The position numbers and the translations under genes are program-made. This document shows positions 18,791 through 29,457 of a DNA stretch of 64,000 nt, piece after piece. Position 1 is the first letter of the stretch, and each line of letters begins with the position of its first letter. Location: assembly GCF_028551255.1 (NCBI RefSeq), contig NZ_CP117029.1:1116001-1180000 (forward strand), given 5' to 3'. The notes under the pieces were generated by a model. The model saw only the letters and a program-made list of their open reading frames with translations, had not been told where the DNA came from and did not search any database. This stretch comes from Vibrio tubiashii (lineage in GTDB: Bacteria > Pseudomonadota > Gammaproteobacteria > Enterobacterales > Vibrionaceae).

Positions 18791-19478
18791 TATTTCGATG
18801 CTAGACCTTTTCTTGCAGGCAAGCCTGTTGGTTAAAATGGTTATGCTGATCCTTTTAGGCATGTCGATTGTTTCTTGGGCAATGATCATTAAGCGCAGTA
18901 AAGTGCTTTCTCAAGCGTCAAAAGATGCGGAAACCTTCGAAGATAAGTTTTGGTCAGGTACCGATCTGTCGATTCTTTATCAAAATGCCAAAAAGCGTAA
19001 GGATGACTTAGCGGGCACAGAAGAGATCTTCTACTCAGGTTTTACTGAGTTTGCTCGTCTGCGCAAATCTAACGCTGACTCTCCAGATTTCATTATGGAA
19101 GGGACTGGCCGTTCAATGCGTGTCGCTGTGGCGCGTGAAGTGGATGAGCTTGAAACTAACCTTCCATTCCTAGCAACGGTTGGCTCAATTAGCCCTTACA
19201 TTGGTCTGTTTGGTACTGTATGGGGCATCATGCATGCTTTCATCGCATTGGGTGAAGTAAAACAGGCGACACTCGCAATGGTAGCTCCTGGTATCGCAGA
19301 AGCTCTAGTTGCAACGGCGATGGGTCTATTTGCTGCAATTCCAGCGGTAATGGCATACAACCGATTCAGTAGTAAAGTGGGTAAGCTAGAGCACAACTAC
19401 GCAACCTTCTCAGAAGAGTTCCATAGTATTTTGCACCGCCAGGCAATGGCTGGTCGAGATACTACAAGTAAGGAATAG
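18780..19478 (+). CDS. tolQ: TolQ, proton channel subunit of Tol-Pal
   Basis: Inner-membrane MotA/ExbB-family protein that, with TolR, uses proton flow to energise TolA during outer-membrane constriction at division. 232 aa, three membrane helices (about residues 15-35, 135-157, 170-192) with the conserved [20 protein letters not shown] segment. GTG start inside the end of ybgC; 5 bp before tolR. Confidence 0.95.
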   Translation: MTADISMLDLFLQASLLVKMVMLILLGMSIVSWAMIIKRSKVLSQASKDAETFEDKFWSGTDLSILYQNAKKRKDDLAGTEEIFYSGFTEFARLRKSNADSPDFIMEGTGRSMRVAVAREVDELETNLPFLATVGSISPYIGLFGTVWGIMHAFIALGEVKQATLAMVAPGIAEALVATAMGLFAAIPAVMAYNRFSSKVGKLEHNYATFSEEFHSILHRQAMAGRDTTSKE

Positions 19479-19483
19479 TTGCT

Positions 19484-19927
19484 ATGGCTGGTTACCAACC
19501 TAAAAAGCGCAAAATGACTGCCGAGATTAACGTTGTTCCTTATATCGACGTTATGTTGGTTCTGTTGATCATTTTTATGGTGACTTCACCTTTCGTCACT
19601 CAAGGCGTCGACGTTGAGCTGCCAAAAACCGCCACTGCAAAGCCAGCCTCTGAACTGGCGGGTGATAGTGACGCGAGCTTTATCATTGTTGAAATCGATA
19701 AAGACGGAAACCTTGGTCTTAGCGTCAATGACGAAGAGGTATCTCGCGGTATCTCTCTACAAGATGTGATTGTTCGTGTTAAAGCAGAACTGTCTTTAAA
19801 GCCTGACTCACCTGTAGCTGTAGGTGGTGATGCCGCTACGCCATATGCAGAAGTTGTTTTGGTATTAGACGAATTGAGTCGTGCAGGCATTCCGAAAGTC
19901 GGATTGCTGACAGATATTAAGGAATAA
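19484..19927 (+). CDS. tolR: TolR, proton channel subunit of Tol-Pal
   Basis: 147 aa ExbD/TolR protein. A single N-terminal helix carries the essential Asp in VPYIDVMLVLLIIFMV, followed by a periplasmic domain. It works with TolQ in the proton-driven motor. 11 bp before tolA. Confidence 0.95.
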   Translation: MAGYQPKKRKMTAEINVVPYIDVMLVLLIIFMVTSPFVTQGVDVELPKTATAKPASELAGDSDASFIIVEIDKDGNLGLSVNDEEVSRGISLQDVIVRVKAELSLKPDSPVAVGGDAATPYAEVVLVLDELSRAGIPKVGLLTDIKE

Positions 19928-19938
19928 TCGTCGCTGCG

Positions 19939-21009
19939 ATGAAAGAGAACAAATCTAAAAAGAACGATTTCAAGAAGCCGATTATCATATCGGCTGCTTT
20001 GCATGGACTTCTTATTGCGGCTTTGATTTGGGGCACTGACTTTACAATGTCTAAGCCGGAGCCTACTGGGCGTTTGGTTCAAGCGGTCGTCATCGACCCA
20101 GATCTTGTCAGGCAGCAAGCACAACAGATTCGTAGCAAGCGTGAAGAAGCAGCGAAGAAAGAGCAAGATCGTTTAGACAAGCTCCGTCGTGAAAGTGAAC
20201 AGCTTGAAAAGAATCGTAAAGCCGAAGAAGAACGTATTCGTAAGCTCAAAGAGCAACAAGCGAAAGAGGCTAAAGCGGCTCGTGAAGCAGAAAAGCAACG
20301 TGTTGCTAAAGAGAAAGAGCGTAAAGCTGAAGAAGCTCGTGTGAAAAAAGAAAAGGAACGCGTAGCTAAACTTGAAGCGGAACGTAAAGCGAAAGAGCAA
20401 GCGATTAAGAAAGCTGAACAAGAACGTCTAGCGAAAGAAGCAGCGATTGCCAAAGCGGAGCAGGAGCGTATCGCTCGTGAAAAAGCGGCAAAAGAAGCGG
20501 AAGAGAAAGCGCGACGTGAACGTGAAGCGGCAGCAAAAGCCGAGAAAGAGCGCATAGCGAAAGAGAAAGCAGCCAAAGAGGCGGCTGAGAAGGCGCGCAA
20601 AGAGAAAGAACGTTTAGAGCGCATTGAACGCGAGCGTAAAGAGCAAGAAGCTGCGCTTAACGATATCTTTGCAGGCTTAGAAACGGAAGCTGAGGCGAAT
20701 ACGTCGGCGCGCTCTAGCCATGTCTCTAGCGAGGCTGATCGTTACGGCGCAATTTACACTCAGCTCATTCAGCAAAACCTGTTGCTGGAGGACAGTTTTC
20801 GGGGAAAGTCTTGTCGAGTTAACCTGCGTTTGATTCCTACGGGAGCAGACGCAATTGTTGGCAATCTTTCCGTTCTGGATGGTGATAGCCGTTTATGTGC
20901 TGCAACCAAGCGTGCTGTGGCGCAAGTGAACAGCTTTCCGCTGCCTAAAGACCCAGACGTTGTGAACAAAATTAAGAATATCAATTTAACCGTAGTACCT
21001 GAGTTATAA
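19939..21009 (+). CDS. tolA: TolA, periplasm-spanning energy transducer
   Basis: 356 aa. Domain I is an N-terminal membrane anchor ([18 protein letters not shown]). Domain II (about 60-235) is a long helical/coiled-coil region made of repeated Lys-Ala-Glu/Arg-rich blocks such as [14 protein letters not shown], which spans the periplasm. Domain III (about 255-356) is the globular TolA C domain, with [14 protein letters not shown], that binds TolB and Pal. The low-complexity DNA of domain II produces long spurious antisense reading frames. 10 bp before tolB. Confidence 0.95.
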   Translation: MKENKSKKNDFKKPIIISAALHGLLIAALIWGTDFTMSKPEPTGRLVQAVVIDPDLVRQQAQQIRSKREEAAKKEQDRLDKLRRESEQLEKNRKAEEERIRKLKEQQAKEAKAAREAEKQRVAKEKERKAEEARVKKEKERVAKLEAERKAKEQAIKKAEQERLAKEAAIAKAEQERIAREKAAKEAEEKARREREAAAKAEKERIAKEKAAKEAAEKARKEKERLERIERERKEQEAALNDIFAGLETEAEANTSARSSHVSSEADRYGAIYTQLIQQNLLLEDSFRGKSCRVNLRLIPTGADAIVGNLSVLDGDSRLCAATKRAVAQVNSFPLPKDPDVVNKIKNINLTVVPEL

Positions 21010-21019
21010 GGAAAAGCTT

Positions 21020-22375
21020 GTGTTAAAGCGACTAGTAATAGGATGTGTGCTCACTGTAATGAGCATGTTCCAAATGGCAAATGCGGCTTTGGAACTAGTA
21101 ATTACAGATGGTATCGATTCGGCGCGACCAATTGCGGTCGTACCATTTAAATGGGAAGGTGCTGGCCAGTTACCGCAGGATCTTTCTGCGATCGTTGCTT
21201 CAGACCTACTCCGTAGTGGCAAATTTAAGCCAGTCGAAGTCTCTGCTATGCCAGAAACACCATACTCTGCGTCAAACATCGACTTTGAAGAGTGGATTAA
21301 GCTAGGTGTCGATGCCATGGTAACAGGTACTGTTACACTAGACCCTGCGACTGGAAAATACGTTGTTAATTACCAACTGATTGACGTCGTTCGAGGGCAG
21401 TTAACAAGCGGTCAAGCTAAGTCATTGAGCTCTGATGGTCAGTTAGTGCTATCTCATGATCACATCTTGCTTAATAAGAAGATGACTATCGTACCTAAGC
21501 AAATGAGAGCCGCAGGTCATCGCATTTCGAATCGTGTGTTTGAAGCGCTTACAGGTGAGAAAGGTGCGTTCGAAACGAAAATTGCTTATGTCGTGGTTAA
21601 TGATAAAGATTCTTTCCCATACCAGCTACGCGTATCTGATTACGATGGTTACAATGAGCGCCTAGTACTGCGTTCTAAGCAGCCATTGATGTCTCCAGCT
21701 TGGTCTCCAGATGGTAAAAAGCTTGCTTATGTGAGTTTCCAAAACGGCCAAGCTGAGATCTTCATTATGAATATCTATACGGGTGAACGTGAGAAAGTAA
21801 CGTCATACCCTCGTCACAATGGTGCGCCAAGATTCTCTCCAGATGGCAGTAAGCTGGCTTTGGTTTTATCAAAAACCGGTAGCCTGCAAGTGTATACGTT
21901 GGATCTGAACACCAGAAAACTGACTCAAATTACCCGCGGTAGATCGAATAATACCGAACCATTTTGGCATCCAGATGGTAAATCTCTGATCTTTACCTCG
22001 GATCGGGGTGGAAAACCTCAAATTTATCAAGTAGATTTGGCAAGTAATTCGACCAAGCGTTTAACATGGCAAGGCAGCCAGAACCTTGGTGGGCAAATTA
22101 CACCAGACGGTCGCTTCTTAGTGATGGTGAATCGCAGTAATACAGGGTTCAATCTAGCCAAGCTAGATATGGAAACTGGAGCGATGCAAATTCTAACCAA
22201 AACATTGTTGGATGAATCACCAAGTATTGCGCCAAATGGTGGTATGGTCATTTATAGCTCGATCTATAACAAGGCCAATGTTCTCTCAATGGTCTCCATT
22301 GATGGACGCTTTAAAGCAAGGTTACCGGCAACAAATGGTCGAGTTCGTGCACCTGCATGGTCACCGTTTTTGTAG
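21020..22375 (+). CDS. tolB: TolB, periplasmic beta-propeller
   Basis: 451 aa with GTG start and signal peptide ([18 protein letters not shown]). The N-terminal domain (about 25-165) binds TolA; the C-terminal part is a six-bladed propeller of PD40 repeats with recurring [28 protein letters not shown] and [14 protein letters not shown] motifs, which binds Pal. 34 bp before pal. Confidence 0.96.
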   Translation: MLKRLVIGCVLTVMSMFQMANAALELVITDGIDSARPIAVVPFKWEGAGQLPQDLSAIVASDLLRSGKFKPVEVSAMPETPYSASNIDFEEWIKLGVDAMVTGTVTLDPATGKYVVNYQLIDVVRGQLTSGQAKSLSSDGQLVLSHDHILLNKKMTIVPKQMRAAGHRISNRVFEALTGEKGAFETKIAYVVVNDKDSFPYQLRVSDYDGYNERLVLRSKQPLMSPAWSPDGKKLAYVSFQNGQAEIFIMNIYTGEREKVTSYPRHNGAPRFSPDGSKLALVLSKTGSLQVYTLDLNTRKLTQITRGRSNNTEPFWHPDGKSLIFTSDRGGKPQIYQVDLASNSTKRLTWQGSQNLGGQITPDGRFLVMVNRSNTGFNLAKLDMETGAMQILTKTLLDESPSIAPNGGMVIYSSIYNKANVLSMVSIDGRFKARLPATNGRVRAPAWSPFL

Positions 22376-22409
22376 CAAGTAAGTATCAATAACAAAGGAA
22401 ACTATAACA

Positions 22410-22937
22410 ATGCAACTTAACAAAGTTCTTAAAGGGCTTCTAATTGCGCTACCAGTTCTAGCGGTTACAGCATGTAGCTCAAGTGATGACGCAGCGAACT
22501 CTACTGGTTCTACTGAAACTAACCAAGTTCAAACGACAGACAACACAGCTGTTTCTCCACTAGAAGCAAATGGCCAGCTTTCTGAGCAAGAGCTTAAAGA
22601 GCAAGCACTACGCGAAACTTCAACAATCTACTTTGCTTTCGACAACTCTACTATCGCGGGTGACTACGAAGAGATGCTGGCAGCTCACGCAGCTTACCTA
22701 AGCAAAGATCCATCTCTAGAAGTTAAAATCGAAGGTCACGCAGATGAGCGTGGTACTCCAGAGTACAACATCGCACTAGGCGAGCGCCGTGCAGAAGCTG
22801 TAGCGAAATACCTACAAGCTCTAGGTGTTCAAGCGGATCAAATCGAAGTTGTAAGCTACGGTGAAGAGAAGCCACTTCTTCTAGGTCAATCAGAAGATGT
22901 TTACGCTAAGAACCGCCGCGCAGTTCTAGTGTACTAA
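22410..22937 (+). CDS. pal: Pal, peptidoglycan-associated lipoprotein
   Basis: 175 aa. Lipoprotein signal with lipobox LAVTAC (Cys near residue 22), a Ser/Thr-rich linker, and an OmpA-like domain with the peptidoglycan-binding motif EGHADERGTPEYNIALGERRA. Anchors the outer membrane to the wall. Strong AAAGGAAAC ribosome site. Codon use suggests high expression. Confidence 0.97.
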   Translation: MQLNKVLKGLLIALPVLAVTACSSSDDAANSTGSTETNQVQTTDNTAVSPLEANGQLSEQELKEQALRETSTIYFAFDNSTIAGDYEEMLAAHAAYLSKDPSLEVKIEGHADERGTPEYNIALGERRAEAVAKYLQALGVQADQIEVVSYGEEKPLLLGQSEDVYAKNRRAVLVY

Positions 22938-22938
22938 T

Positions 22939-22953
22939 TGAGGAATTGCCTCA
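22939..22953 (+). promoter_or_regulatory. Hairpin sequestering the cpoB ribosome site
   Basis: TGAGG-AATTG-CCTCA is a perfect inverted repeat that pairs the GAGGA ribosome site with bases touching the ATG of cpoB, directly after the pal stop codon. It suggests cpoB is translated only when pal ribosomes disrupt the structure. Confidence 0.4.
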
Positions 22954-23723
22954 TGTTCAGTAACCTTAAGCGCGTTGTTACGCTTACGTTACTGGCAAGT
23001 GCAGCGAGTAGTGTACTCGCTGCACCAGCTCCAGTATCCGATCTAAGCGGTAGCAATACTGCCACTTCTTCATCGTCAGTTCGTGGTAGCGAAACTGATG
23101 TTCAGCGCTTAGAGCGCCTATTGGAAAACCGCAATCGCGTCCAGTTGCAAATGCAGCAACAGCTCGATGACATGGCTCTTGAAATCAGTGAGCTTCGCGG
23201 TCAGTTAGAAAAAAGCACTTATGACATGCAGCAGATGTTGCAGCGTCAAAGAGAGCTCTTCATTGAGTTAGATAAGGTTCGTAGCCAAGCATCAACGCCT
23301 GTTGCTCAAACGACACCGGAAGATTCAGCGAAACCTGCAGGTGGAACGTTTAGCTCAAATGTAGATGAGCAGACTGCGTATCAGAACGCGGTAGACTTAA
23401 TTCTTAAGAAGCGTGACTATACGGGTGCGATTGCTGCATTCCAGCAGTTCCAGAAAGACTTCCCTGACTCAAGCTTCACGCCGAACTCGCATTATTGGCT
23501 TGGCCAACTTTATTTTGCCAAGAAGCAAGATAAAGAAGCCGTGAAGAGTTTTGCAGCAGTGATCACGTATAAAGAATCCAACAAGCGTGCCGATGCTTTA
23601 GTGAAACTTGGTGATATCGCCGCTCGCAATAATAACCAAGCGCAAGCGACGAAGTACTATCAGCAAGTGGTTGATGAGTATCCAAATAGTGCGTCAGCTA
23701 AGTTGGCAAAAGAGCGTCTTTAA
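22953..23723 (+). CDS. cpoB: CpoB (YbgF), Tol-Pal associated periplasmic TPR protein
   Basis: 256 aa. Signal peptide to about residue 24 (TLTLLASAASSVLAA), a coiled-coil trimerisation region (about 45-110; QRLERLLENRNRVQLQMQQQ), and C-terminal tetratricopeptide repeats (AYQNAVDLILKKRDYTGAIAAF onward). CpoB coordinates PBP1B with Tol-driven constriction. The ATG at 22953 is preferred over the TTG immediately after pal because of the GAGGA ribosome site. Confidence 0.93.
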   Translation: MFSNLKRVVTLTLLASAASSVLAAPAPVSDLSGSNTATSSSSVRGSETDVQRLERLLENRNRVQLQMQQQLDDMALEISELRGQLEKSTYDMQQMLQRQRELFIELDKVRSQASTPVAQTTPEDSAKPAGGTFSSNVDEQTAYQNAVDLILKKRDYTGAIAAFQQFQKDFPDSSFTPNSHYWLGQLYFAKKQDKEAVKSFAAVITYKESNKRADALVKLGDIAARNNNQAQATKYYQQVVDEYPNSASAKLAKERL

Positions 23724-23745
23724 CCGTTCTTAATTGGTATTAAAG

Positions 23746-23769
23746 AGGAGTGCAAAGCGCTCCTTTTTT
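23746..23769 (+). terminator. Terminator of the tol-pal operon
   Basis: AGGAGTGC-AAA-GCGCTCCT hairpin with one G-T pair, then TTTTTT. Confidence 0.8.
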
Positions 23770-23854
23770 GTTTTCCTTTGTGTCGACGCTGGAATCTGCA
23801 ATAGCGTTAAGGTTACAATACTCGGATTACTGGAAGTAGCGTAGCGCAAAAGCA

Positions 23855-24916
23855 ATGAGCCACATATTAGATACAATTGAGACAGTTTACCCATTCCCAC
23901 CAAAACCAATCCCGCTAACAGAAGAAGAAAAACAAGCACACATTGCCAACATCAAAGTGTTGCTTAAAGAAAAAGACGCGGTATTGATTGCTCACTATTA
24001 CACTGATCCTGAGATCCAAGCTTTGGCAGAAGAGACCGGCGGTTTTGTCGGTGATTCACTTGAAATGGCAAAGTTTGGTAACCGCCACCCAGCCAGCACA
24101 CTGATCATCGGGGGGGTGCGCTTTATGGGTGAGTCAGCTAAGATCCTGACACCTGAAAAGCGTATTCTTATGCCAACGCTAGAGGCTGAGTGTTCTCTAG
24201 ATCTTGGTTGTCCTGCTGACAAGTTTTCTGAGTTTTGTGATGCTCACCCGGACCACAAAGTCGTTGTGTACGCAAACACCTCAGCAGCGGTAAAAGCCCG
24301 TGCTGACTGGGTTGTAACATCGAGTATCGCATTAGAAATCGTTGAACACTTAGACTCTGAAGATACGCCAATCATTTGGGGCCCTGATCGCCACCTAGGT
24401 TCGTACATTGCTAACCAAACAGGCGCAGACATGCTGCTATGGCAAGGCGAGTGTGTGGTTCACGATGAGTTTTCAGCTGATGCACTGCGTAAGATGAAAG
24501 GTTTATACCCAGATGCAGCTATCCTTGTTCACCCAGAGTCACCTGCTAGCGTTGTTGAGTTAGCGGATGCTGTCGGCTCTACAAGCCAGCTAATTAAAGC
24601 AGCAAAAGAGCTTCCACAGCAGAAAATGATTGTTGCGACCGATAAAGGCATCTTCTTTAAAATGCAGCAGCTTGTTCCAGAGAAAGAGCTGATTGAAGCG
24701 CCAACCGCGGGTGCAGGTGCAACTTGTCGTAGTTGTGCACACTGTCCTTGGATGGCAATGAACGGCCTAAAAGCGATTGAAGCTGCACTACGTGACGGTG
24801 GCGAAGAGCACGAAATCTTTGTTGATGAAGAGCTACGTGTTAAATCGCTTATCCCATTGAACCGCATGCTAGACTTTGCTGAGCAACTAAACATGCAGGT
24901 AAAAGGCAACGCTTAA
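23855..24916 (+). CDS. nadA: Quinolinate synthase NadA
   Basis: Condenses iminoaspartate with dihydroxyacetone phosphate to quinolinate in NAD synthesis. 353 aa. Three cysteines expected to ligate the 4Fe-4S cluster are visible: in [23 protein letters not shown] and the C-terminal [15 protein letters not shown]. Own terminator; separated from cpoB by a terminator, so a single-gene unit. No recognised NAD-responsive operator in the short leader. Confidence 0.96.
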   Translation: MSHILDTIETVYPFPPKPIPLTEEEKQAHIANIKVLLKEKDAVLIAHYYTDPEIQALAEETGGFVGDSLEMAKFGNRHPASTLIIGGVRFMGESAKILTPEKRILMPTLEAECSLDLGCPADKFSEFCDAHPDHKVVVYANTSAAVKARADWVVTSSIALEIVEHLDSEDTPIIWGPDRHLGSYIANQTGADMLLWQGECVVHDEFSADALRKMKGLYPDAAILVHPESPASVVELADAVGSTSQLIKAAKELPQQKMIVATDKGIFFKMQQLVPEKELIEAPTAGAGATCRSCAHCPWMAMNGLKAIEAALRDGGEEHEIFVDEELRVKSLIPLNRMLDFAEQLNMQVKGNA

Positions 24917-24941
24917 GCGGATATTTGTCACAGTTATCAAG

Positions 24942-24966
24942 ACCAGCCTTATTGGCTGGTTTTTTT
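24942..24966 (+). terminator. Terminator after nadA
   Basis: ACCAGCC-TTATT-GGCTGGT with six Ts. Confidence 0.88.
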
Positions 24967-25017
24967 GTTTTAGCACTTAGGCTTAAATACCCTTAAGCAA
25001 TCAAGTGAAGGAGCACT

Positions 25018-26052
25018 ATGTCTATTTGGCTAACATTTAGAAAGTGGTTGAACTCAAATATATTTAATCTTAGTAATCGTAACTTAGCTTTGCTATTGGT
25101 TATCTATATTGCCGCCTCTTGGATTCTACTGAGAGCGAGTAGTGAGCACGCGCTTACCGATGACCTCTCAACTTTTCTCTATTTCTTGATGGTGACGGCA
25201 TCAACCGTTGGCTACGGCGATCATTCGCCTGAAACTTCAATGGGAAAATGGGTCGTTATCTTGTTTGTCATCCCGGGGGGCTTATCACTTTTTGCGGCTT
25301 TGATTGGTCGACTTGCAGCAGGGATGGTCGAGTATTGGCGCGCAGGTATTTTAGGAAAGCGGAGAATTGGTGTGGAAAATCATATCGTACTATTAGGTTG
25401 GAATGGGCAACGTACCATGCATTTGATTCGCATGTTACAGCATGAAGAAGAGGGCAAACGTCCAATTGTACTATGCAGTCGTTCAGATATTGAAAACCCG
25501 CTTCCTGGCGAAATTGGATTCGTAAAAGTAAACAGCTATACCGACTCACAAGAGATGGAAAAAGCCGCAATTGAAAGGGCCAGTTGTATTGTCGTCGATA
25601 ACCTAGAAGACGACATTACGTTGTCAGCTGCGCTATATAGTGCCAACATCAATCCAAGTGCCCATCTGCTCGCTTACTTTAAAGATGAGGCTCTCAGCAA
25701 CCTCCTAAGCCAGCATTGCCCAAATGCCGAGTGTATTCCGGCAGTAGGGGCTGAGATGCTTGCTAAAGCCGCGGTAGACCCGGGTTCAAGTGCTTTGCAT
25801 CAGGAGTTATTGGCTTCAACACGAGGTATGACTCAGTATTCGACGACTTATCCGAGTGAGCAGAAAACAATAAAAGTGGAAGATGCTTTTCAGTTTATGA
25901 AGCGAGACTATCAAGCAACGCTGATCGCATTGGATGTAGGACAAGGGATTGAACTCAACCCAGAACTCGATAGGGAGATTTTACCTAGCGCTAAGATATT
26001 CTATATTGCAGATGAGCGTATTGAAGATTTTAATTGGCAAAAAATTGAGTGA
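25018..26052 (+). CDS. Two-helix potassium channel with RCK (TrkA-N) domain
   Basis: 344 aa. Two membrane helices (about 22-40 and 80-102) flank a pore loop with the K+ selectivity filter TVGYGD. The cytoplasmic part has a Rossmann-like RCK/TrkA-N domain beginning NHIVLLGWNGQRTMHLIRML, expected to gate the pore by ligand binding. The canonical GxGxxG is modified to GWNGQR. Monocistronic, with AAGGAG ribosome site and a shared downstream terminator. Confidence 0.88.
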   Translation: MSIWLTFRKWLNSNIFNLSNRNLALLLVIYIAASWILLRASSEHALTDDLSTFLYFLMVTASTVGYGDHSPETSMGKWVVILFVIPGGLSLFAALIGRLAAGMVEYWRAGILGKRRIGVENHIVLLGWNGQRTMHLIRMLQHEEEGKRPIVLCSRSDIENPLPGEIGFVKVNSYTDSQEMEKAAIERASCIVVDNLEDDITLSAALYSANINPSAHLLAYFKDEALSNLLSQHCPNAECIPAVGAEMLAKAAVDPGSSALHQELLASTRGMTQYSTTYPSEQKTIKVEDAFQFMKRDYQATLIALDVGQGIELNPELDREILPSAKIFYIADERIEDFNWQKIE

Positions 26053-26063
26053 ACCTGACAACA

Positions 26064-26097
26064 AAAAATCGCAGCCTGAGCTGCGATTTTTTATTTT
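26064..26097. terminator. Bidirectional terminator
   Basis: AAAAATCGCAGC-CTGA-GCTGCGATTTTT between two convergent genes; T runs on both strands. Confidence 0.9.
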
Positions 26098-26098
26098 G

Positions 26099-26677
26099 TT
26101 ATTCTTGATCTGCCAGCATTGAACCACGCATCGTCAAGCCACATAGCATGGTTGGCATTGCATTAAAGATCTCTTCAAACTGTTCAAGACCCTCAATACC
26201 TTGTTCAGCAAGCGTTGCGATTGACGTCTCAGGATCATAAAGCATGCTCACAGATAGCAACACACCGCCTAGTAAAGCGTTATCTTCGCTATCTTCTGGC
26301 ATGATGGTTTCCCAATCGTCACGCGCAAGCTGCCAACCTTGGAGAACTCCTTCACAGAAGTCGCGCGTTGCTTCTGTCACGATTTCTTCTTCATCTAGAG
26401 CGCAACCTTCTGGCCATTGCCAACGATTTTCCAGTAGGGCAGGGCGTGATTCGTTCCATATGGCAATGATATGCTCAATGTATGTTTCTAACTGCTCACC
26501 GTCACTAAAAGGGGCAACTTCTTCACCGCCCCAAAGGAATGGTAGCCATTCGTGGGGAGTCAACGTGTGAGGCGCGGCAGCCATAGCGGTAACAAAACCA
26601 TGAGTTTTGGCTTCACCAATCAACTTACCTTCAAGCTCAGGCAAGGACAGAAGTTCTTGTAGGGTCAAAATAGACAT
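26099..26677 (-). CDS. UPF0149 (YgfB/YecA-like) family protein
   Basis: 192 aa, acidic and all-helical by appearance. The segments FVTAMAAAPHTLTPHEWLPFLWGGEE and the later DFCEGVLQGWQLARDDW fit the UPF0149/YecA family. No C-terminal SEC-C zinc motif is present, so it is the short form. Function not established for the family beyond scattered regulatory roles. Convergent with the potassium channel gene. Confidence 0.8.
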   Translation of the reverse strand: MSILTLQELLSLPELEGKLIGEAKTHGFVTAMAAAPHTLTPHEWLPFLWGGEEVAPFSDGEQLETYIEHIIAIWNESRPALLENRWQWPEGCALDEEEIVTEATRDFCEGVLQGWQLARDDWETIMPEDSEDNALLGGVLLSVSMLYDPETSIATLAEQGIEGLEQFEEIFNAMPTMLCGLTMRGSMLADQE

Positions 26678-26795
26678 CCTATGTAAATCAGGAGTTGTGA
26701 TATCACAATGGTAACAGCCAACAGAAGTGAGAAAAAGGTTGCTGCTCAGATATATTCGCTATAATTTTTTATAAACGGTCAAAATTCAAAGATTT

Positions 26796-29234
26796 ATGGA
26801 TATTCGTTCATCGCTAAAAAGGAAGAGCATTTTTGCTTTAGCTATTTATCTAGCTATGGCTGTCGCCCTTATCGGTACTGTCAGCTACTTGATCGTTGAA
26901 CCGCCGACCAGAGCGCAGCTAGAAAGAAACCTCGATCTTAGAACGGAGCTTATCTCTGTTCAGATAGAAGAGCCGATAAATAGCTCCGTCGGGATCTTGC
27001 AAGCCGTGGTCAGTATCGGTAGTAACCACGAAACTCAAGAACACCAAGCGGTTTTGCTGCATAAGCTTTTTTCACTTGTTGAAGGGGTTGCGGTGAGTGG
27101 TGGTCTTTGGCCGACGCCTTACTCGATTGATCAGCAAGTCCCTTATAAAAGCCTATTCTTTAACCGAGCAAGTGATGGCAAGATCGACAGGGTGCTCTCA
27201 TGGGATAACCCCGAGTCAGGGGGATACGACAAAGAGTCTTGGTATACCTCTGTTGTGAAAAAACCAAGCGGAACTGTGTCTTGGTCTCCTGTATATATTG
27301 ACCCTTTTACTCATGTGCAAATGATCACCGCGTCATCGCCGTATTATGTCGATGGTAATTTTGCTGGCGTAGCAACCATTGATATCTCACTAGAAACCTT
27401 GGTTGCGTTTGTTCGCCTACACGCTGAAGAGTACGACTTAGGCGTGATCCTGCGTGACGGTTACGGAGATGTCATCACAGAGCACAACTTCCAGCTCGCT
27501 AAAAATATCTATATCAGTCAAAACAGCTTTGGTGATTTTAACTGGAGTGTTGACGTTGTGAACGCCAAACGGTTGGTAGCCGAACAGGTGTATGATCTGG
27601 TTTCTAAAGTCGAAGCCGTCATCGTACCGATCATGCTTGCTTGTGTAATGCTAGGCTATTTTTTGATTAACCGTTTTCTGATTTCTCCGATTGTTGTCAT
27701 TGCACGTAGCCTCGATGAATCCAAAGAGGGAGGGGCAATAGAGATTGATTACAATAGCCAAGATGAAATCAAATACCTCATCGACTCTTTAAATGAAAAA
27801 ACGGTTTATCTTGAAGAAGAAAAGGTTAAAGCTCAGGCTTCGACGAAAGCAAAAAGTGCATTCCTTGCCACTTTATCTCACGAGATCCGTACACCAATGA
27901 ATGGGGTACTGGGGACCGCGCAAATACTTTTAAAAACCGATTTAAGTGAAGAGCAGAGAAAGCATCTTAAAACATTGTATGAATCTGGCGAGCATATGAT
28001 GACGCTGCTCAACGAGATTCTCGACTTCTCGAAAGTAGAGCAAGGGCATTTAGAGCTGGAATCATCACCTTTCCCGTTAGAGTCGATTATCGGCAGTATC
28101 AACAGTGTTTACTTTACGCTCTGTTCCGAGAAAGGGTTGCAGTTCAAGGTCTACTCTGAAGTACCCCATGAGCGTTGGTACCTATGTGATAAAGCGCGAT
28201 TAAGACAGATTCTGTTTAACCTTCTTAACAATGCCGTCAAGTTTACCTCTCGTGGCTATGTGGAAGTGTACTTTAAAGAAGAGATTCGAGATGGTGAAAA
28301 CTTCCTGCTTATTCGTGTGCGAGATACCGGTATAGGGATTGCTCGTGAGGCCCAAAACAAAATATTTAAGCCATTTGAACAGGCTGAGTCTTCTACAACT
28401 CGCCGTTTCGGCGGAACTGGCTTAGGCCTTGCGATTGTAAAACAGCTATGTGAGCTAATGGGAGGCACCGTCACGGTAAAAAGTGAGCTCGGGATTGGTT
28501 CGAGCTTTGAGGCCGTCATTCGCACCGAAGTTAGCCAACCTGCTTTTGCGGAATACCGCGAACTCAGAAAGCTCAACTATAACGGTCTAAGAGTCTTGAT
28601 CGTTGAAGATAACCGCACCAATGCGATTATCCTAAATACGTTTATGACCAACAAAGGCTTCTCTTGTGAATGTGTCGAAAATGGAGAGCTTGGCGTTGAG
28701 GCGATTGCACAAGGTGAGTTTGACCTTATTTTAATGGATAACCACATGCCAGTGATGGATGGTGTAGAAGCCACAACTGCAATTCGTAGTTTGGCTGACG
28801 AAAGATCCAATATGTTGATCTTTGGTTGTACTGCTGATGTGTTTAAAGATACCAGAGAGCGAATGTTGGGGGCGGGTGTTGATTACATTATCTCGAAGCC
28901 GATTGATGAAACGGAACTCGATGACGCATTGGTCAATTATTCCGACAAGCTGTATCAATTTCAGCCTCACCTTCTAAACAGCTCTGCGAACTCAAATGAG
29001 CTCAAAATAGAGCTGGAAGAGCCATTGATGATGTTCTTTATGGCAATAGAAAACGAAGACTTACCCCATGCCAAAAACAAGTTTGCGCAGATAAAGCAAA
29101 ATCTCGATGGCATTCAGACACCGATTCTGGACGATAGCTTATTTAATATTGAATCTAGATTGATGGCTGGGGAGTTCCCTCAACAAGAAGAGTTGGATCT
29201 ACTTGCCGTACAAGTCAAAGATTACTGTAGCTAA
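26796..29234 (+). CDS. Hybrid sensor histidine kinase with periplasmic Cache domain
   Basis: 812 aa. Membrane helix 12-33; periplasmic dCache-like domain about 60-265 (WYTSVVKKPSGTVSWSPVY, GVATIDISLETL); second helix 273-292; HAMP-like linker 293-345; HisKA with phospho-acceptor His362 (LSHEIRTPMNG); HATPase with N box FNLLNNAVKF, DTGIGI and GTGLGLAIV; receiver domain from about 597 with phospho-acceptor Asp648 (ILMDNHMPVMDG). No Hpt domain is obvious at the C terminus. No cognate regulator is adjacent, so phosphate probably passes through a separate Hpt protein. Ligand unknown. Confidence 0.9.
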   Translation: MDIRSSLKRKSIFALAIYLAMAVALIGTVSYLIVEPPTRAQLERNLDLRTELISVQIEEPINSSVGILQAVVSIGSNHETQEHQAVLLHKLFSLVEGVAVSGGLWPTPYSIDQQVPYKSLFFNRASDGKIDRVLSWDNPESGGYDKESWYTSVVKKPSGTVSWSPVYIDPFTHVQMITASSPYYVDGNFAGVATIDISLETLVAFVRLHAEEYDLGVILRDGYGDVITEHNFQLAKNIYISQNSFGDFNWSVDVVNAKRLVAEQVYDLVSKVEAVIVPIMLACVMLGYFLINRFLISPIVVIARSLDESKEGGAIEIDYNSQDEIKYLIDSLNEKTVYLEEEKVKAQASTKAKSAFLATLSHEIRTPMNGVLGTAQILLKTDLSEEQRKHLKTLYESGEHMMTLLNEILDFSKVEQGHLELESSPFPLESIIGSINSVYFTLCSEKGLQFKVYSEVPHERWYLCDKARLRQILFNLLNNAVKFTSRGYVEVYFKEEIRDGENFLLIRVRDTGIGIAREAQNKIFKPFEQAESSTTRRFGGTGLGLAIVKQLCELMGGTVTVKSELGIGSSFEAVIRTEVSQPAFAEYRELRKLNYNGLRVLIVEDNRTNAIILNTFMTNKGFSCECVENGELGVEAIAQGEFDLILMDNHMPVMDGVEATTAIRSLADERSNMLIFGCTADVFKDTRERMLGAGVDYIISKPIDETELDDALVNYSDKLYQFQPHLLNSSANSNELKIELEEPLMMFFMAIENEDLPHAKNKFAQIKQNLDGIQTPILDDSLFNIESRLMAGEFPQQEELDLLAVQVKDYCS

Positions 29235-29457
29235 ATTACGTTAATTTGTTTAAAAATTGTCCTTTGGCTTGAATTTTAGCGACATAATCTAGTTTTACTA
29301 CGAAATCTGGTTGTTTATTTACCTTTTTTTAATAACTTTGAAATCTAAAACTGTAAAAATAATGTTTTAATGGCGATATTGACTGGCTTATCGCTGTTTA
29401 GCTGGTTTTTAATTTTGTTTATTGGTTTTATTTCTAGTTATTTATGTTGAGGTAAGA

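Noticed and set aside
20079..20624. 181-aa antisense frame over tolA
   Set aside because: Produced by the Lys/Ala/Glu-repeat codons of TolA domain II; composition is almost only Ser, Arg, Ala and Phe and there are no start signals.
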